From Physcomitrium patens (Eukaryota; Streptophyta; Bryopsida; Funariales; Funariaceae): 64,000 nt of DNA. The translations under genes were made by a program, and so were the position numbers. Each line of letters begins with the position of its first letter. Positions within the stretch are counted from its first letter, which is position 1. Below, one piece after another: positions 1-10,891 of this stretch. The notes under the pieces were generated by a model that was not told where the DNA came from, did not search any database, and saw only the letters and a list, made by a program, of their open reading frames with translations. The stretch covers positions 10,191,411 through 10,255,410 of the forward strand of contig NC_037254.1 of NCBI RefSeq assembly GCF_000002425.4, in the 5' to 3' direction.

Positions 1-358
1 TAGAATATTTCCTAAAGATTCTCTTAGAAGGTTCTAGAATATTCTTAGAAGGTTCTAGAATATTCTTAGAAGGTTCTAGAATATTCTGATAGATTCTAGG
101 AAGTTGCTCGAGAAGTTTCCTAATTAGTAGAAGTTGTTGGAGAAGCGTCCTAGTTAGCGGAAGTAGCTCGAGAAGCTTCCTATTCAGTAGTATATATAGG
201 AGTCGAGGCTGAAGGGTTCTTCAGTCTCGACAACACATCTCTTGGAGTTCTAGCTCACCTTTCTGGTGTTGTTCTTGTACTCATCTGTTTAATCTAGTTC
301 TGCCACTTCTTCTTGAACTTCTTGTTAGATTTCAAGTCTGTATTTTGTATCCGTGACA
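1..358 (+). repeat. LTR (LTR-A family), right end of an element outside the window or a solo LTR
   Basis: This stretch is the reverse complement of the 412-bp LTRs at 14559-14970 and 20276-20687 and ends in the LTR terminus CCGTGACA. Its left end runs off the window. The TATA motif (TATATATAGG, ~189-198) and the putative RNA start CAGTCTCGAC (~221) are recognisable. Positions ~38-100 hold three copies of a 21-bp unit made of alternating GAA and TTC triplets, more than in the 14559 element. It interrupts the Copia reading frame at 359, so it inserted after the Copia element did. Confidence 0.9.
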
Positions 359-2404
359 AATAGGCTTGCAATCCTCCATGTTGAATCGTTTCAACACTTC
401 TTCAATGTACTTCTTTTGGCTCATTGTGATGGTCTTGTTAGCACGATCTCTTGCAAATTCCACTCCTAAGCAATAGTGAAGCTCTCCCAAATCACTCATC
501 TCATATTCTTTTTCTAACTTTCCTTTCAACCAATCCATCATCTTTAAAGTATTCGTTAAGATGATTAAATCATCTACATAAAGGTTAACAATCATCAAAA
601 ACTCTTTTGATTGTATCACATAACTAGAATGGTGAGTCTCACTTCTTTGGAATCCCTCATTAACAAAGAATGTGTCAATTCTTTGATACCATGCCCTTGG
701 AGATAGCTTGAGTCCATACAAGGATTTCTTCAACTTACAAACAAGATGTTGCTTGCCTTCTTCTACAAATCCTTGAGGTTGATCCATGTAGATGTCTTCT
801 TCTAACTCTCCATTCAAGAAAGCCGCTTTCACATCCATTTGATGCATCTCCAAGTCCATTGCTGCCCCAATTGCCACAATGATTCTAATGGTGGTGAACT
901 TAGCCATGGGAGCAAATGTCTCATTGAAATCAACACCAGCAACTTGTGAGTATCCTTTAGCAACTAGCCTTGCCTTATATCTCATAATATCATCCATTGC
1001 ATCCCTCTTGGTTCTAAACACCCACTTACAACCAATTGAAGATCGATTTGATGGAAGTTGAGTCAATTCCCATGTTCCATTGCTCATGAGAGATTTGTAC
1101 TCTTCTTCCATAGCCTCCTCCCACTTCAACGCATTCGTAGACTTCATAGCATCACATATATTCAATGGACCAGTAAGGAGTGCAACATTGGCATGTTCTT
1201 CACTTACTTGAGGAAAGATGTGGTCCTTCCACCATTCACCACGTTGTTTTCTTTCTCTTGTAGGATATCTCCTATCATTTGAAGAAGATTCACCTTGATG
1301 CTCTCCAACCTTCTTTTCTTTTGAACCTTGTCTCTTCTCACTCAAATGTTGGTATTCCTCATCATCATCATCATCTTCAACTTCTTCATTGTTTGTCATC
1401 CCAATTGTATACACTTCCTTCTTCTTCTTCTTCATCTTCTTTGGTTCTTCATGTTGATTCAAATCTCCACTATCTTCATTGTCTTCATCTTCTTCTTCTT
1501 CTTTTGTTGCTGAAATTGAAGATGTGTCCACAAACACACCATTACTCCCACTTGGACACATCTCCAAGTACTCACAAGCACTTTTATACTCCATAAATTC
1601 AACATCACGACTTTTGATGATCTTCTTGGTATCCAAACACATTAGCCTATATGCCTTGGTACCTTCACAATATCCAAGAAACACACATTTTGTACCTTTT
1701 GCATCAAATTTGGACCGCATACAATCTGGTATTTTTGCATAAGCAATGCATCCAAAAGTCCTCATGTGTGAAACACAAGGTTTCTTCCCACTCCAAGCTT
1801 CTTGTGGAGTCATTGATGTAAGTGCATTTGTACGACACTTATTCCTTGTATACACTGCATTCACCACAGCTTCCACCAAAAATTCATGCCCAAGGTTTTG
1901 AGCATGAATCATACTCCTTGCCATCTCCACAATAGTTCGATTTGCTCTTTCAGCAACTCCATTTTGTTGTGGAGTATAGAGAGTTGAAGTTTGTCTTGCA
2001 ATACCATAAATCTTCAAATACTCATCAAAATGCTTTGACAAATACTCACCTCCATTGTCTGTATGCAACATCTTGATCCTGCACTCACATTGCTTCTCCA
2101 CAAGTGCCTTAAATTCCTTAAACTTTGAAAAGCATTCACTCTTGGATTTAAGGATGAAAATCCACACCTTCCTTGAAAAGTCATCAATAAATGTAACAAA
2201 GTACCTTGAACCTGCCATTGATGGTATCATCATAGGTCCACAAACATCAGAATGCACAATCTCCAACAATTTGGTTGCATGTGTTGCAACTCCACTTGAA
2301 AATGAAGCTCTTTGTTGTTTGTCTTGAATAAAACCTTCACAAGTAAGATTTGTGCATGATTGACCAAGATTTAAGCCACTAACCATGGATTGGAGCTCCT
2401 TCAT
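359..2404 (-). pseudogene. Copia integrase and reverse transcriptase (3'-truncated pol)
   Basis: One open frame of about 680 codons runs from the integrase zinc-finger end through RT. Integrase catalytic motifs are visible: HSDVCGP, LHTDNGGEY and PQQNGVAERANRT (D, D, E). An Asp/Glu-rich linker with a poly-Lys patch follows. RT then shows QMDVKAAFLNGELEE and the active-site LYVDDLIIL. After SDLGELHYCLGVEF the frame is cut by the LTR at 358, so the RNase H domain is absent. The first codons join an upstream frame through a stop (FGIWH-stop-RLGH), where an Arg or Cys codon would be expected. It acted in the cytoplasmic virus-like particle and in integration. It is defective here because of the truncation and the upstream stops. 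Confidence 0.9.
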
Positions 2405-2980
2405 ACTTTTGGCATTGAAATGACCAAGGCGTCAATGCCAAATGCCAAACTTGTCTTGATCTTGTGGAAATTCAGCAAATGTCGCCACTTCAACTCCATT
2501 CACCTTCTTACAATTGATGAAGTAGAGATTGCCATCTCTAAAGCCTTTCAAAAGATTATCTACATCCATTGTCTTCACAAAGCATCCATTTATATCAAAT
2601 TGCATCTTACAACCATGAGAAACAAGTTTACTCACCGAAAGAAGGTTCTTCTTCATCTTTGGTACATGTAACACTTCTTTCAATCTGATCTTCTTCATTT
2701 GATTCTTCACAACAATCTCCACCATAATGGAGCCAATTCCAATAGCTTGCACCATGCCATTATCTCCTAACTATACTTTTGTTGTTGGAATAGTCTCATA
2801 AGTATTAAATGAACACTTATATGGAGTCATGTGCTTGGTAGCACCCGAATCAATGATCCATTTGGACATGGTAGCCATAGACGTGCCTTCACTTGCCATG
2901 AATGCATAATCATCTCCACCAACTTCATCACATGGATTGTTAGCATTTTTTCTATCTCCTTTCTTGGCCTTGTAGCAATT
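2405..2980 (-). pseudogene. Copia protease region and integrase N-terminus
   Basis: The reading frame of 2432-2755 contains the Copia pre-integrase/protease-linker motif VLHVPKMKKNLLSVSKL, which normally follows the aspartic protease, and ends in FGIWH, the start of the integrase HHCC region. Upstream, around 2760-2860, translated text resembling SKWIIDSGATKHMT gives the protease active site. A stop codon interrupts the junction with the protease near 2770, and a TGA separates it from the integrase. It belongs to the same pol as 359-2404 and is non-functional as it stands. Confidence 0.75.
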
Positions 2981-3721
2981 TCATGCAAAATGACCCGATT
3001 TTCTACAAATGAAGTAAGTTCTTGCATTGCTTCTCACATTGTCACGTTGGTTGGAATAGGTACCTTTGCCTTGTCTTGAGAAGAGAGCTAAATCTTCACT
3101 TTCATGCTCCTTCTTTTTCCTTTTAGTTACTTCATATGCAAGTCTTGATGTCACATAGTCTATTGTAAGCTCCTTCAACCTCAAAGACTCCAATGCCACA
3201 ATGAGGTAGTTGTAGGACTTGGGAAGACTCATGAGTAGAGTCATGACAATATCACCATCCTCTAAAGGCTTGTAAACAATTGCTAGTTGATTTGCAAGGG
3301 CCTTTACCTTATTAACATGTGCCATGAGGTCTTCACCTTCTTCCATCTTACAAATGAAGAATTTCCTTCTTGTGAAAAGGATGTTGGATAAGTTCTTGCT
3401 CTCATATATGTTTCAAAGTGTCTTCCATGCTTCCGCTGGTCCTTTGCAATGGATAATGTGAGAAAAGTTGGCTTCATCCAAATTGATGGCAATCATGCCA
3501 AAAGCCTTCTTTTCAAGTCTTTTGAAGTCCTTGTGGTCCTTAGGGCTTGCATCTATGCTTGGAGGGTCTTCACTCTCATCTACAATATCCCAAAGGTCCA
3601 AAGATGCCAACAAAAGCTCCATTTTGACCTTCCAATGGTAGAAATTGTTGCCTCTAAACTTCTCAATCACTCTCAAACCTTCACACTCACAAGAAGCCAT
3701 GTCTAAGGAGGAGTGCATCAA
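2981..3721 (-). pseudogene. Copia gag with zinc knuckle, frameshifted
   Basis: The frame from 3721 down to 3413 reads as a Copia gag N-terminus (IEKFRGNNFYHWKVKMELLL, the UBN2/retrotran_gag type). It is broken near 3350-3413 and resumes in another frame at 3346-2981 with the typical second half (EEGEDLMAHVNKVKALANQL). The nucleocapsid CCHC motif begins FICRKSGHFA and is interrupted by a TGA before its final Cys. Gag would form the particle shell. One frameshift and one stop make it a pseudogene. Confidence 0.82.
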
Positions 3722-4668
3722 AAAATATTGAAAAAAGGAGTCTCTAAAAGCTTAAAATCAACAAACGGAGTTTGCACTAGCAGAATCTCAGAATACCCTG
3801 TTATGAACAAAAGAGTGGTATCTCACTGAAAACACTTTCAACTCAACTTTTGAAGCTTTCTACAAGTAATTGCACCCTCATGGAACTCACAATCACTCGT
3901 CTTAATCACTTTTTCATCAAAACACTCAAGAATAATGAAGAAACTTCACCAACTCAAAAGATACTATCAAGGTCTTTCTACAAAGTCTTAACCTCACAAA
4001 GCAAAGAGATAAGAACCCACAAAGCAATGTTAGAGATGTACAAGCTTAATACCAATAGCTTCTTTATACCAACAAACCTAACATCAACAAATACCATAAG
4101 ATCTAATCCACACAAAAGCAACAAAGAGAAAATGACTTCAACTTACTTGAATAGCACAACAAAGAATGTGTGGATCCATAACCTATTGAAAAAAAAACAC
4201 TATAAGCATAACACAAGTAAGTAGAAATCAGCAAGGTTGTACATAAGAGAAGTGTGGAATGAGATGGTTCTCTCTTCCAACTCTCGTTACTTATAGGTGG
4301 TGGTTGCTGCACTAAAATGACTTCTTCCACCATTTGACTTTTACACATATGCTCCTTGGATCCTTTGGCTCATACCATGAGGATATCCAAGGATCCTAGG
4401 ATCCTGTGGCATCTTACATACCACGAGGGTATCCTATGCCATATACTAATTACTCTTACCTAGTTCTTTGAATATTCTCTAGGACACACTTTATCCTCTT
4501 GACTTTGACTCTTTGTCCTTGATCGCATCCTATGTCTATAGGATGTTTTTTCTATATGCCAAGAATCAAGCCTTTGACCATTAGTAACTTACCTAAGGTA
4601 ATATCTTTTACGAGGTAACTTATTCTACTTTAACTATTATCTATTTGTCTTTAACTTTTACCTCAACA
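3722..4668 (-). repeat. Copia 5' leader and 5' LTR
   Basis: Between gag and 4668 there is no coding capacity. The LTR probably spans about 4056-4668: its sense start is TGTTGAGG, and its inner end lies near a decayed tRNA-iMet-like primer site (plus-strand GCTTAATACCA near 4045). The inner boundary is uncertain because the terminal dinucleotide is mutated and there is no second LTR in the window to align with. Confidence 0.6.
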
Positions 4669-4670
4669 CA

Positions 4671-5346
4671 AGTTAGATTCATTAGTACGCTTCTTTCAGG
4701 TTCAATACTATCGTGGTTTTCATCTTTTATTGATCAACAAGATTTAATATTGGATAATCTAGAGGTTTCTCTGGCGGAGTTTTGATCCATGTATGGAGAA
4801 CATGATACAATTTATGTTGCAACCAATAAGATCCATACTTTACGACAAGACAATCAATCAGTAACGTTGTATGTTTCATAATTTTGACAACTTGTAATTG
4901 ATATCAAGTGGGATGATGCTGCACTTATTAGCCAATTTTTCTATGGATTACAATATGAGGTAAAAAAATTAATGCTCAACTTACCTGATCTTCAAACATT
5001 GAGTCAAGCAATTGACTTTGCTATGAAGTGCGACAATCACCTTTTTGAGTTTCAATCTAAGAACCGTAGAAGTGGACCTCAACATTACTCTAATTCAATG
5101 GCAATATCAACACCTCTTTAACACATACATTTGGAAGTAGAGGATATGCAAATTGATGCAGTATGTTTCAAACCTCTTATTGAGCAAAAAAAGACTCATC
5201 GTTGTCAAGTAGGATTATGTTTATATTGTGGAGAATCAAAGCACACTACTCAAAATTGTCCAAAGAAACGACGCAATCACAAAATGAGGAGTATGATTGT
5301 GAAAGAAGATAATATGTTAGAAAACGAGTTTATCCAGCTACAATAG
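4671..5346 (+). pseudogene. Gypsy A gag, 3' part
   Basis: Translated fragments match the second half of the intact gag at 18971-19972: the capsid part (DIKWDDAALISQFFYGL, AIDFAMKCDNHLF) and the nucleocapsid CCHC motif LCLYCGESKHTTQNC, whose spacing is C-X2-C-X4-H-X4-C. The last open stretch is 5131-5346 and ends ENEFIQLQ-TAG, directly comparable to ENDDAQPQ-TAG in the intact copy. Several stops lie upstream (4788, 4880 region). Near the end, AGAAAAC (5319-5325) sits where gag and pol overlap. Confidence 0.82.
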
Positions 5347-5383
5347 AGACCGTGCGATTGGAACCTTGCACAACATCTAGTAA

Positions 5384-8300
5384 AGGTCCTATTCTCTCCT
5401 CAGATCCCTTTCCTTGTTTTATATTAAATATTATTTAAGGACCTAAATATTACAAAGCCTCTACCTTGTTAGATTTGGGAGCCTCAGCGTATTTTTTAGA
5501 TGAAGAATTTACTAAAAGACTTACAATATCTTTAGTAAAGAAAACTAAACCTGTTCATGTAGAAGTCATAGATGGTCGTCCATTGTCTTCTGGAGATATA
5601 ACTCATAAAACCCTTCCTATAGAAGTAATAATCAATAGTCATAATAGCTTTGTAGTATTTAATATCATTAGATCTCGTTCTAATCTAGTCATTTTAGGTT
5701 TATCGTGGTTAGAAAAATACAACCCTCAAATAGATAGGATTTTCCAAACTCTTACTTTTTCTAAAAGTTTAGCTAACAGTGTAGTTAATCAAGTAAAGAG
5801 TCATAAGTCCAGTTCAATTAAACCCGTATTTATAGGTACAAAAGCTTTCTTGTATGCTATTATAAAACATTCACCATATATTATTTATGCCACATTTGTT
5901 CTTACTGGTGAAAAGACTTCAAGTGGCATTCCAAGCCAATATCAAGAATTTCAAGATATATTCAAAAAAAAAAATGTAGATACACTTCCCGAACATCGCT
6001 CCTATGATTGCTCAATTGACCTTCAAGAAAGAGTACAACGGCCATTTGGACCAATCTATAGTTTATCACAACATGAATTGACTAAACTCAAGGAGTATAT
6101 TGAAGAAAATCTAGCCAAGAATTTCATACGCCATTCTAAATCTTTGACTGGAGCTCCAATTCTATTTGTGAAGAAAAAAGATGGATCATTGCAGCTGTGT
6201 GTTGATTATCGAGGACTCAATAAGATTACCACCAAGAACAGGTATCCACTACCTTTAATATCTAGACTTCTTGATCAGCTAAATCAAGTTAAGATCTATA
6301 CAAAAATAGATCTTCGGGGAGCATACAATCTAGTATGCATCAAAGAAGGAGATGAATGGAAGACTGTGTTTCGAACAAGGTATGGACATTTTGAATACAA
6401 TGTCATGCCTTTTCAACTTACAAATACACCAGCAGCTTTTAAACATCTAATGAATGATGTTTTTTGAGAGTTTTTGGACGATTTTGTGATCTGTCATCTA
6501 GACGACATCTTGATCTATTCTAAGAATCCAGAAGAACATGAACTTCATGATCGTTGTGTGTTACAAAAATTAAGAAATGTAGGACTCTATGCCAAGATAG
6601 AAAGGTGTATATTCCACACTACTCAAGTTGATTTCTTAGGTTACATCATTTCAAATGATGGACTTATGATGGATCCTAAGAAAGTTCAAACTATTATAGA
6701 TTGAAAGATCCCAAAAATGGTAAGAGATGTTCAATGTTTTTTAGAATTTACCAACTACTATCGAATCTTCATGAAAGACTTCTCTCGAGTTGCAGCTCCA
6801 CTTACATGTTTGACTTGTAAAGACAAACTCCAATGGAATCAAGAAGCGGAAGTTGCTTTTGAATCTTTAAAGACAATGTTTGTTTGTGCACCAATCTTGT
6901 ATCGTGTTGATTTTTTCAAAGCATTCTTTATGGAAACAAATGCATCAGACTTTGCTCTCGGTGCGATTTTATCACAAATGGGAACAGATAATAAATTTCA
7001 TCCAATAGCCTTTCATTCAAGAAATTTCTCAGCAACAGAAACCAATTATGAGATCCAAAACAAAGAACTTCTTGCAATTGTGGATTCTTTTCAAGAATGG
7101 CATCATTATCTAAAAGGCGCTTCTAGTCCAGTCACCGTATATATGGATCACAAAAACCTCGAATATTTTATGTCAACACGAGTATTAAATCGTCGTCAAG
7201 CTCGTTGGAGCATGTCTTTATCAAGATTCGAGTTCATCATCACTTATCGGCCAGGAAAACAAGAAGGTTTGTCCGATGCCTTGTCTAAACATTCTTATCT
7301 TGCACCAAAAGAAGGAGATGCAGCTTTTGAGCAACAAAGAACGGTTCTCTTGAAGCCGGAGCAATTTCATCTTCGAGCAATAAAATCAACATTGACTGTT
7401 GATTTAACTTTTCTTAAGTAAGTCTAGTAAAGTATGTCTTCAGACCCTCTTATTTATGATATCAAGAATAATTCTTTTAAATCTCATGATCCCTCTAAAT
7501 TTGAATTCAAGAACAACCTACTCTATTTAGAAGGATGCCTATATGTTCCAGAAGGAGAAGCACGTTTACGTATTCTTCAAGCTCGTCACGACTTCCCAGC
7601 AACATGACATTTTGGATATAATAAGACTTTGGAGCTAATATCTAGGGATTTTTGGTGGCCTCAAATGTGGAAGGCAGTCAAAGATTTTGTACAATCATGT
7701 GATGTTTGCTCAAGATCAAAACTCCTTGTCATCCACCTTTTGGACTTATTCAGCCATTACCCATTCCAGAACAACCATGGTCTTCTGTTTCTATGGACTT
7801 CATCATGGATCTTCCAATCTCAGGTTCTTATGATTCTATTTTTGTGATAGTAGATCAATTTACCAAGATGGTACATTTTGTACCATGTACAAAATCTATC
7901 ATAGGTGAAGAAACAGCTAAGCTCTTTTTCGACAATATCTATCGCTATCATGGATTATCCAAGGATACTATATCAGATAGGGGAACTCAATTTGTATCAA
8001 GATTTTGGTGTACTCTTTCTAAGATCTAAAAGTGGATATAAAACTATCTTCAATATTCCATCCTCAAATTGATGGACAAACGAAGCGTATTAATCAAGTT
8101 TTGGAGCAATATTTAAGATATACCATTAATTACCAATAAGATGATTCGACAACTCTTTTGCCATTGGTTGAGTTTGCTTACAATAACATGGTACATTTTT
8201 CTATAAAACAAACACCTTTCTTTGCTAATTATGGTTATCATCCATGACTTGATACTTTTGACTTTTCAAAAGTTGATAATCCTACTGCGAAAGATTTGGC

Positions 8301-8838
8301 GATTCATTTATCAGAGCTACATACAACGATGAAGGCAAAGTTAAAAGAGGCTCAAGAATAACAAAATGTCAATGCAGATGTCTATCAAAAGGAACAACCA
8401 CCATTCCTCTTGGGTGATAAGGTATGGCTACTTCATCGCAATATCAAGACCACTCGTCCTTGTGATAAGTTGGACTATCGAAGGCTGGGACTATTTTCTA
8501 TTTTTGCACAAATCAATCCAATTGCATATCGTTTACATTCATTGGAGTCAATAAAAATCCATCTAGTATTCTGCGTATCTCTTCTTGAACCATACAAGAC
8601 AATGGACATACCAAAAAGACGACAAGCTCCATTTCCTCCTATAGAAGTGGACAATAATGAAGAGTTTGAAGCAGAAGAAGTCTTAGATTCAAGGCAGCGC
8701 CAAAATGAATTGAAATATCTTGTCCATTGGCACGGATATGATATTAGTGAATGCACATGGGTACGAATAAAGAATCTTGCAAATGCAGCAAAGGCGGAGG
8801 AGGCTTTTCATCGACGACATCCATCAAAATCAAGATGA
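5384..8838 (+). pseudogene. Gypsy A pol: protease, RT, RNase H, integrase, chromodomain
   Basis: Domains in order: protease ([13 protein letters not shown] near 5475; the active-site D-S-G has become D-L-G), RT (5990-6700, motif CHLDDILIY in place of YLDD, FLGYI), RNase H (6930-7300, [23 protein letters not shown]), integrase HHCC (7590-7720, CDVCSRSK), integrase core (VSMDFIMDLP, ISDRGTQFV; the third acidic site lies in a damaged stretch near 8080), and chromodomain (8650-8830, LVHWHGYDISECTW). Stops occur at 6464-6466 (TGA where the intact copy has Arg) and 6702-6704 (TGA for Trp), with more beyond 7421, and there are two frameshifts within the integrase. It is a dead copy of a chromodomain Gypsy polyprotein; the chromodomain would have steered integration to marked chromatin. 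Confidence 0.88.
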
Positions 8839-8932
8839 AAACCTTCTTTATAAAATAAACAATATCTAGGCAAGATAACATTCTACTTTCAATCCTTGTT
8901 CATAGCTTCTTTGTTGTTGTGACGTTGAGGAG

Positions 8933-9355
8933 ATGGAGAACCAACAACTAGTGGATTCGACTCAAGAGCCTTCATTTGTTGACCTGTTAGACGAGATATT
9001 ACGATTGTTACAACTTTCAAGATGACGCAATCGAGATGAAGATCTTCAAGAATGACATGTTCTTTCTCGAATAGATGGTAAGATATAACACGTTTGGTAT
9101 CACGATTTGGGAAGGGACTACCAATGTTTGGTAATTTTGCTAGAAGTAGGAACAACTCCTGATGGTGTTTCAAATGTTCTATTTGAAGGAAGTTATGAAG
9201 GCCTCAATAATGATCAAATAATAGGGTGGTCTTCCCACCCTGGTATAGGACACTACCGATGGTTGAGAGGCCCTATCAATCATCTTCGAAGAGAACAAAG
9301 ATCAGACTATGTGGCGAATACAATTCGTCACATCATAGATTTCCTCAACATATGA
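8933..9355 (+). pseudogene. Gypsy A third ORF (ORF3), family of unknown function, broken
   Basis: An ATG frame of 141 codons lies between the chromodomain stop and the 3' LTR, with three internal stops in its first half. Its C-terminal half (LVILLEVG, then GIGHYRWLRGPINHLRREQ) is recognisably homologous to the ORF3 at 15021-15368, although flanking DNA and LTRs have diverged. I do not recognise the family. Conservation of the protein rather than the DNA suggests it was once under selection as a coding sequence. Its position after pol is where some Gypsy elements carry env or other accessory ORFs, but no signal peptide or membrane segment is apparent. Confidence 0.6.
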
Positions 9356-9394
9356 TGACCACTCCTCGTGGACTTATCCCTAGAAAGGGGGTAA

Positions 9395-10007
9395 TGTCAC
9401 GGATATACTCATGTAAGCTAGTAATTACAAATACAAATAAGTAGAAGTAAGTAAAAGTAGGTAAAAGTAAGTTACTTCTATAGTATTTAATATAGAAGCT
9501 TCCTAGAAGCTTTATAGACGTTGCTTTGACTTCATAGGTGTCTTTAATTGACTTTTTGGATTAGAAACATAGTCAACAAGTTGGCCATGTACTATACATG
9601 TTGTTAGCTTGAAGATCAAGCTAACTATGTGATCCACAGGTAGAAAAATTTATCTTTAATTGACTTTTTGGATTAGAAACGTCGTCAACAAGTTGGCCAT
9701 GTGCCATACATGTTGTTAGCTTGAAGATCAAGCTAACTATGTCACCCACACGTAGAAAAATTTACCTTGTAAGTCAAGGCATGTGTCCTACAAAGTCAAC
9801 ACATATTTGAGGTCCTATAGAACGTCGCCACGAAGCCCCTAGTTAGATAGTATATATAGAGACAAGAGTGAAGCCTTCTTCACTCTTGTCAATTCTTTTC
9901 TTGCTTCCACAGTAGTTTCAAGGGTCACTAGTTTTCTTGTCTTTTGGCAATAGCCATTCTAGTTTTTCTTTCAATATACATACTTATTTATTTATATTTT
10001 GTTACCT
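9395..10007 (+). repeat. LTR-B family 3' LTR of element A, right end missing
   Basis: It starts TGTCACGGATATAC at 9395, just after a purine-rich tract (AGAAAGGGGGTAA, 9382-9394) that would prime plus-strand synthesis. A TATA box (TATATATAG near 9851) lies ~30 nt before CACTCTTGTCAA (~9881), the putative RNA start. Compared with the copy at 21896-22437, the last ~70 nt are missing. It contains a 112-bp tandem duplication at 9541-9764. Confidence 0.8.
9541..9764 (+). repeat. 112-bp tandem duplication within LTR-B
   Basis: Units 9541-9652 and 9653-9764 are nearly identical (both start TCTTTAATTGAC). Each contains a perfect 9-bp hairpin, TTAGCTTGA-AGA-TCAAGCTAA. Other LTR-B copies in the window show only one such unit. 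Confidence 0.85.
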
Positions 10008-10012
10008 TTCTT

Positions 10013-10745
10013 TCAGTGAAGGCTCACTTTTCTGGATTGTTTTTTCATCCAGTTCTTGTCATTGACACTGGATTGTTTTTTCATCAAGTTCTTGTCCTTG
10101 ACACATGAACAGGTTTGATTTTCTGTATTAATGATATTTTTGCTTCTTTGGAGAATGTTGAGTAGTGTGTTTAGATTTTCCTCAATATAAGCACAATCTT
10201 TCTTGACGTCAATGAGTCTTTTTTGCTTTGCAAGAGATTTAAAATTTACCACATCAATTTGCATATCCTTAACTTCTAAATGTATGTGTTGAAGAGATGT
10301 TGGTATTACCATCAAATTGTAGTAACATTGAGGCCCATTTGTGTGGTTCTTATATCGAAATTTAAAAAGTCAATTGTCGTATTTTACATCAAAGTTAATT
10401 ACTTCACTCAATTTTTGAGGATCATGTAAGTTGAGCATCAATTTCTTTACTTCATATTATAATCTATAGAAAAATTGGCTAATAAGTGCAACATCATCTC
10501 ACTTGATATCAATTACAAGTTATTAAAATTGTGAAGCATATAATGTTACAGATCGATTGTCTTCTTGCAAAATACGGATCTTGTAGGTTGCAACATGAAT
10601 TGCATCATGTTTTCCATACATGGATTGGAATTCTATCAAAAATGCCTCCAGATTATCCAATATTGGATCTCATCATTCAAAAAAAGATGAAAACCATAAT
10701 AGTACTGAACCTGAAAGAAGTATACTAATGAATCTAATTTGTGAT
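10013..10745 (-). pseudogene. Gypsy gag fragment, inverted relative to element A
   Basis: The minus strand encodes gag text matching 4671-5300 (for example HLEVKDMQIDVVNFKSLAKQ and DIKWDDVALISQFF), with many stops. DNA similarity to 4671-5345 also continues into the region upstream (ATTCATTAGTA...CTTCTTTCAGGTTC). It abuts the truncated LTR of element A on one side and an LTR-B scrap on the other. It is a fragment without pol. Confidence 0.72.
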
Positions 10746-10799
10746 CCTAGAGTTGGATAGCTTTGATGTTGAAATTCAATCACAAGTTGTACTTAATTG

Positions 10800-10891
10800 A
10801 TATTATAGAATTAACTTACTATTACCTATTTTTATTTACTTATATCTATTTATATAAATAATTATTGGCTTACATGCATATGTCCGTGACA
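10800..10891 (-). repeat. LTR-B fragment (U3 end)
   Basis: The plus strand ends ATGTCCGTGACA at 10891, the reverse complement of the LTR-B start at 9395, preceded by an AT-rich U3 section with the GTAGGTAAAAGTAAG-like repeats. It probably represents the 3' LTR of element B after a deletion that also removed the chromodomain and ORF3. Confidence 0.55.

Larger units (their letters stand above)
359..4668 (-). mobile_element. Ty1/Copia LTR retrotransposon, 3' end truncated
   Basis: The domain order on the minus strand is LTR, leader, gag, protease, integrase and reverse transcriptase, which is the Copia order (integrase before RT). The 3' part of RT, RNase H and the 3' LTR are missing because the LTR at 1-358 joins at codon MEDCKPI. 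On the right, the 5' LTR starts (element sense) TGTTGAGG at 4668, and the flank at 4671 is Gypsy gag, so this element inserted into Gypsy element A. Confidence 0.88.
4671..10007 (+). mobile_element. Gypsy element A (chromovirus), decayed, 5' end lost to Copia insertion
   Basis: A plus-strand Ty3/Gypsy element with gag, protease, RT, RNase H, integrase, chromodomain, a third small ORF, a polypurine tract and a 3' LTR of family LTR-B. The gag N-terminus and 5' LTR would lie left of the Copia insertion, outside the window. The protein sequence is clearly related to the intact element at 14559-20687 but the LTR sequence differs, so it is a sister family. Base composition is more AT-rich than the intact copy, in keeping with age. 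Confidence 0.88.

Noticed and set aside
1279..1596. His/Leu-rich plus-strand frame
   Set aside because: It is the antisense shadow of the Asp/Glu- and Lys-rich linker of the Copia pol.
9107..9355. Open frame first taken for an independent small gene
   Set aside because: It is the C-terminal half of ORF3 of element A, matching 15021-15368.
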